From an uncultured Saprospirales bacterium (GTDB lineage Bacteria > Bacteroidota > Bacteroidia > Chitinophagales > Saprospiraceae), in NCBI GenBank assembly GCA_937864265.1, contig CALMIR010000165.1, forward strand, positions 1-43,900: a DNA stretch of 43,900 bases, written 5' to 3'. The notes under the pieces were generated by a model. That model was not told the DNA's origin. It ran no database searches and saw nothing but the letters and a program-made list of their open reading frames with translations. Each line of letters starts with the position of its first letter. Position 1 is the first letter of the stretch. The translations under genes and the position numbers were made by a program. Below are positions 42,509 through 43,900 of this stretch, piece by piece.

Positions 42509-43663
42509 TTAAAGCATTTTCACCCATTTCTGCTCACTGGCAGATGAGGCAACAACTGTTTCAATAAATTTCATTCCTCTTAGGCCATCTTCAACCGATG
42601 GAAAATCGGTGTATATTGGATCAGGTACGTTATTTTCTAATCGGGCTCGAATACAAATGGCTACGTTGCGGTAAATATTGGCGAATGCTTCCAGATAACC
42701 TTCTGGGTGGCCTGCCGGTATGCGCGTATGCGACTGTGCTTCCGGGTATAAGTTCGCACCTCCTGTTCGATAAATCTGGCTTGGACGATCCAGCCATTTA
42801 ACTTTAAGTGTATTGGGCTCCATTTGATGCCATTCCAAGCCGCCTTTTTCACCATACACCTGAATTTGCAAGGCATTTTCCTCTCCGGCGGAAATCTGGC
42901 TGGCATGCAAAATGCCTTTGGCGCCGTTTTCAAAGTGCAAGAGCACGTTTCCATCATCGTCCAACAATCGACCCGGTACAAATGCGGAAAGGTCGGCACA
43001 CATTTCGGTGATTTTCAACCCCGTGATGTATTCTGCCAGGTTTTCAGCATGAGTCCCTATATCACCCATCGCTCCGGCAATACCCGACTTGCTGGGATCC
43101 GTTCGCCAAGCCGCTTGCTTTTGTTCAGAATCTTCCAATTTGGTAGAAAGCCAGCCTTGCGGATAGGCCACCACTATTTTTCGGATGGTACCCAACTCGC
43201 CATGTCGAATCATCATTCGGGCTTGTTTGACCATTGGATAGCCAGTGTAGTTGTGCGTAAGGGCAAAAATGAGACCTGATTGCGCCACCAGGGCTTTTAG
43301 CTCATGCGCTTCCTCCATATTGAAGCACAAGGGCTTATCGCAAACAACATGGAATCCATTTTCCAAAGCCATTTTTGCAGGACCAAAATGCACGTGATTG
43401 GGTGTAACAATGGAAATGAAATCCATTCTTTGACCATCTGGTAATGCCTTTTCGGCGAGAATCATGTCCTCATAGCTTCCGTAAACGCGATTTGGCGGCA
43501 AGTAAAACGTTTCTCCGGAAATTCTGGACTTGTTGGGATCACTGCTAAAAGCCCCGCATACCAATTCTATTTCTCCATCCAGGGCTGCAGCCATTCGGTG
43601 TACGGCGCCAATGAAAGCTCCCACGCCTCCACCGACCATCCCCATGCGAATTTTTCGCTTCAT
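42509..43663 (-). CDS. Gfo/Idh/MocA family oxidoreductase, 384 aa
   Basis: An NAD(P)-dependent dehydrogenase-type protein. The nucleotide-binding start is GMVGGGVGAFIGAVHR (8-23), a form seen in inositol-dehydrogenase-like Bacteroidota members. The family EKP motif reads DKP (109-111), keeping Lys110. GAMGDIGTHAENLAEY (about 196-211) is the second-domain signature with Asp and His. Length is typical. A sugar or cyclitol substrate is likely, not determinable. It is 52 bp upstream of the 589-residue T9SS gene on the same strand; cotranscription would be odd and is unproven. The protein is only distantly related to the one at 1647. Confidence 0.92.
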   Translation of the reverse strand: MKRKIRMGMVGGGVGAFIGAVHRMAAALDGEIELVCGAFSSDPNKSRISGETFYLPPNRVYGSYEDMILAEKALPDGQRMDFISIVTPNHVHFGPAKMALENGFHVVCDKPLCFNMEEAHELKALVAQSGLIFALTHNYTGYPMVKQARMMIRHGELGTIRKIVVAYPQGWLSTKLEDSEQKQAAWRTDPSKSGIAGAMGDIGTHAENLAEYITGLKITEMCADLSAFVPGRLLDDDGNVLLHFENGAKGILHASQISAGEENALQIQVYGEKGGLEWHQMEPNTLKVKWLDRPSQIYRTGGANLYPEAQSHTRIPAGHPEGYLEAFANIYRNVAICIRARLENNVPDPIYTDFPSVEDGLRGMKFIETVVASSASEQKWVKML

Positions 43664-43900
43664 AGATAGTTGGCTTGTTTCAAACGAGATCGTAATAATA
43701 CGAATTTTTTTTTGATCTCCTTAATATAGAGGAAATAAAGCTGCGAATTTGCTGATTTTTTGCAAATATAAAAGATTGGCAGATGAAATTTTTGAGGAAA
43801 TTCTTTGAATGGTTCTTTTTGCGAAGGAGGATCAATTGATTTCAAATTTGATAGCCGTACACTTTTAATAGCCAAAAGCTAGAGAAAAATTGGTTCAAGT
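43664..43900. other. A/T-rich noncoding end of window
   Basis: No convincing gene. It contains the leader of the oxidoreductase gene, and an AT-rich 71-codon minus-strand frame (43660-43875) that lacks any recognisable domain. The right edge of the window cuts any gene beyond. Confidence 0.5.

Noticed and set aside
43660-43875. 71-codon minus-strand frame at the right end
   Set aside because: AT-rich intergenic composition, overlaps the start of the oxidoreductase gene, and no domain is recognisable.

Overview
The window reads as chromosomal DNA of a Bacteroidota bacterium, most likely of the Saprospiria type (inference). The evidence is: four secreted proteins ending in type IX secretion (T9SS type A) sorting domains; TonB-dependent receptor and Omp85-barrel architectures; several promoters resembling the Bacteroidota TAnnTTTG -7 box; A-rich rather than Shine-Dalgarno leaders; and Bacteroidota-style Spy-like and DUF4465 proteins. 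No rRNA, tRNA, CRISPR array, prophage or complete insertion sequence was seen.

Layout. 1-1646 is a decayed accessory edge: a 55-bp terminator-bearing repeat present twice with an inverted relative between, the broken 3' part of an AAA_4/winged-helix regulator gene followed by a second, mutated winged-helix tail, and one conserved hypothetical gene. 1647-7220 holds a Gfo/Idh/MocA oxidoreductase, a RelE-like/UvrD-helicase/ankyrin fusion, and glutaminase glsA divergent from a BASS-type transporter. 7315-11237 is a stress block: clpB, an Hsp20 gene with three candidate operator sites phased at 31 bp, and a Spy-like periplasmic protein. 11358-17329 has tRNA methylthiotransferase mtaB, a 1164-residue pseudo-peptidase/propeller/Omp85 protein, a 147-bp MITE-like element, and an MBL-fold hydrolase. 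17331-20832 has a secreted CocE-like hydrolase and a DUF234-type ATPase with three copies of a 16-bp repeat over its promoter. 21024-26256 has a second peptidase/propeller/Omp85 protein with an intact HEMVH site, an SDR oxidoreductase, and a membrane-anchored Ppx/GppA-like protein.

26428-34211 is an outer-membrane and secretion region: a seven-repeat FG-GAP/UnbV T9SS protein, a secreted alpha/beta hydrolase, a cobalamin riboswitch controlling a BtuB-like receptor and a DUF4465 T9SS protein, and a SPOR-like protein. 34181-36454 has a UMF1-type MFS transporter divergent from rimK. 36455-37014 is repeat-rich noncoding DNA. 37015-42456 holds two modular T9SS proteins built from the same two domain types, and 42509-43663 a second Gfo/Idh/MocA oxidoreductase.

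How the genes fit together. The clearest unit is vitamin B12 acquisition (riboswitch, TonB receptor, DUF4465 surface protein). ClpB and Hsp20 form a protein-quality-control pair. The two peptidase-MA/propeller/Omp85 genes are one catalytically competent and one apparently dead version of the same plan. The most unusual items are that pair, the MITE-like element between an 8-bp direct repeat, the triple repeat ahead of the DUF234 ATPase, the 31-bp-phased array upstream of hsp20, the RelE-like/helicase/ankyrin fusion and the membrane-anchored Ppx-like protein.
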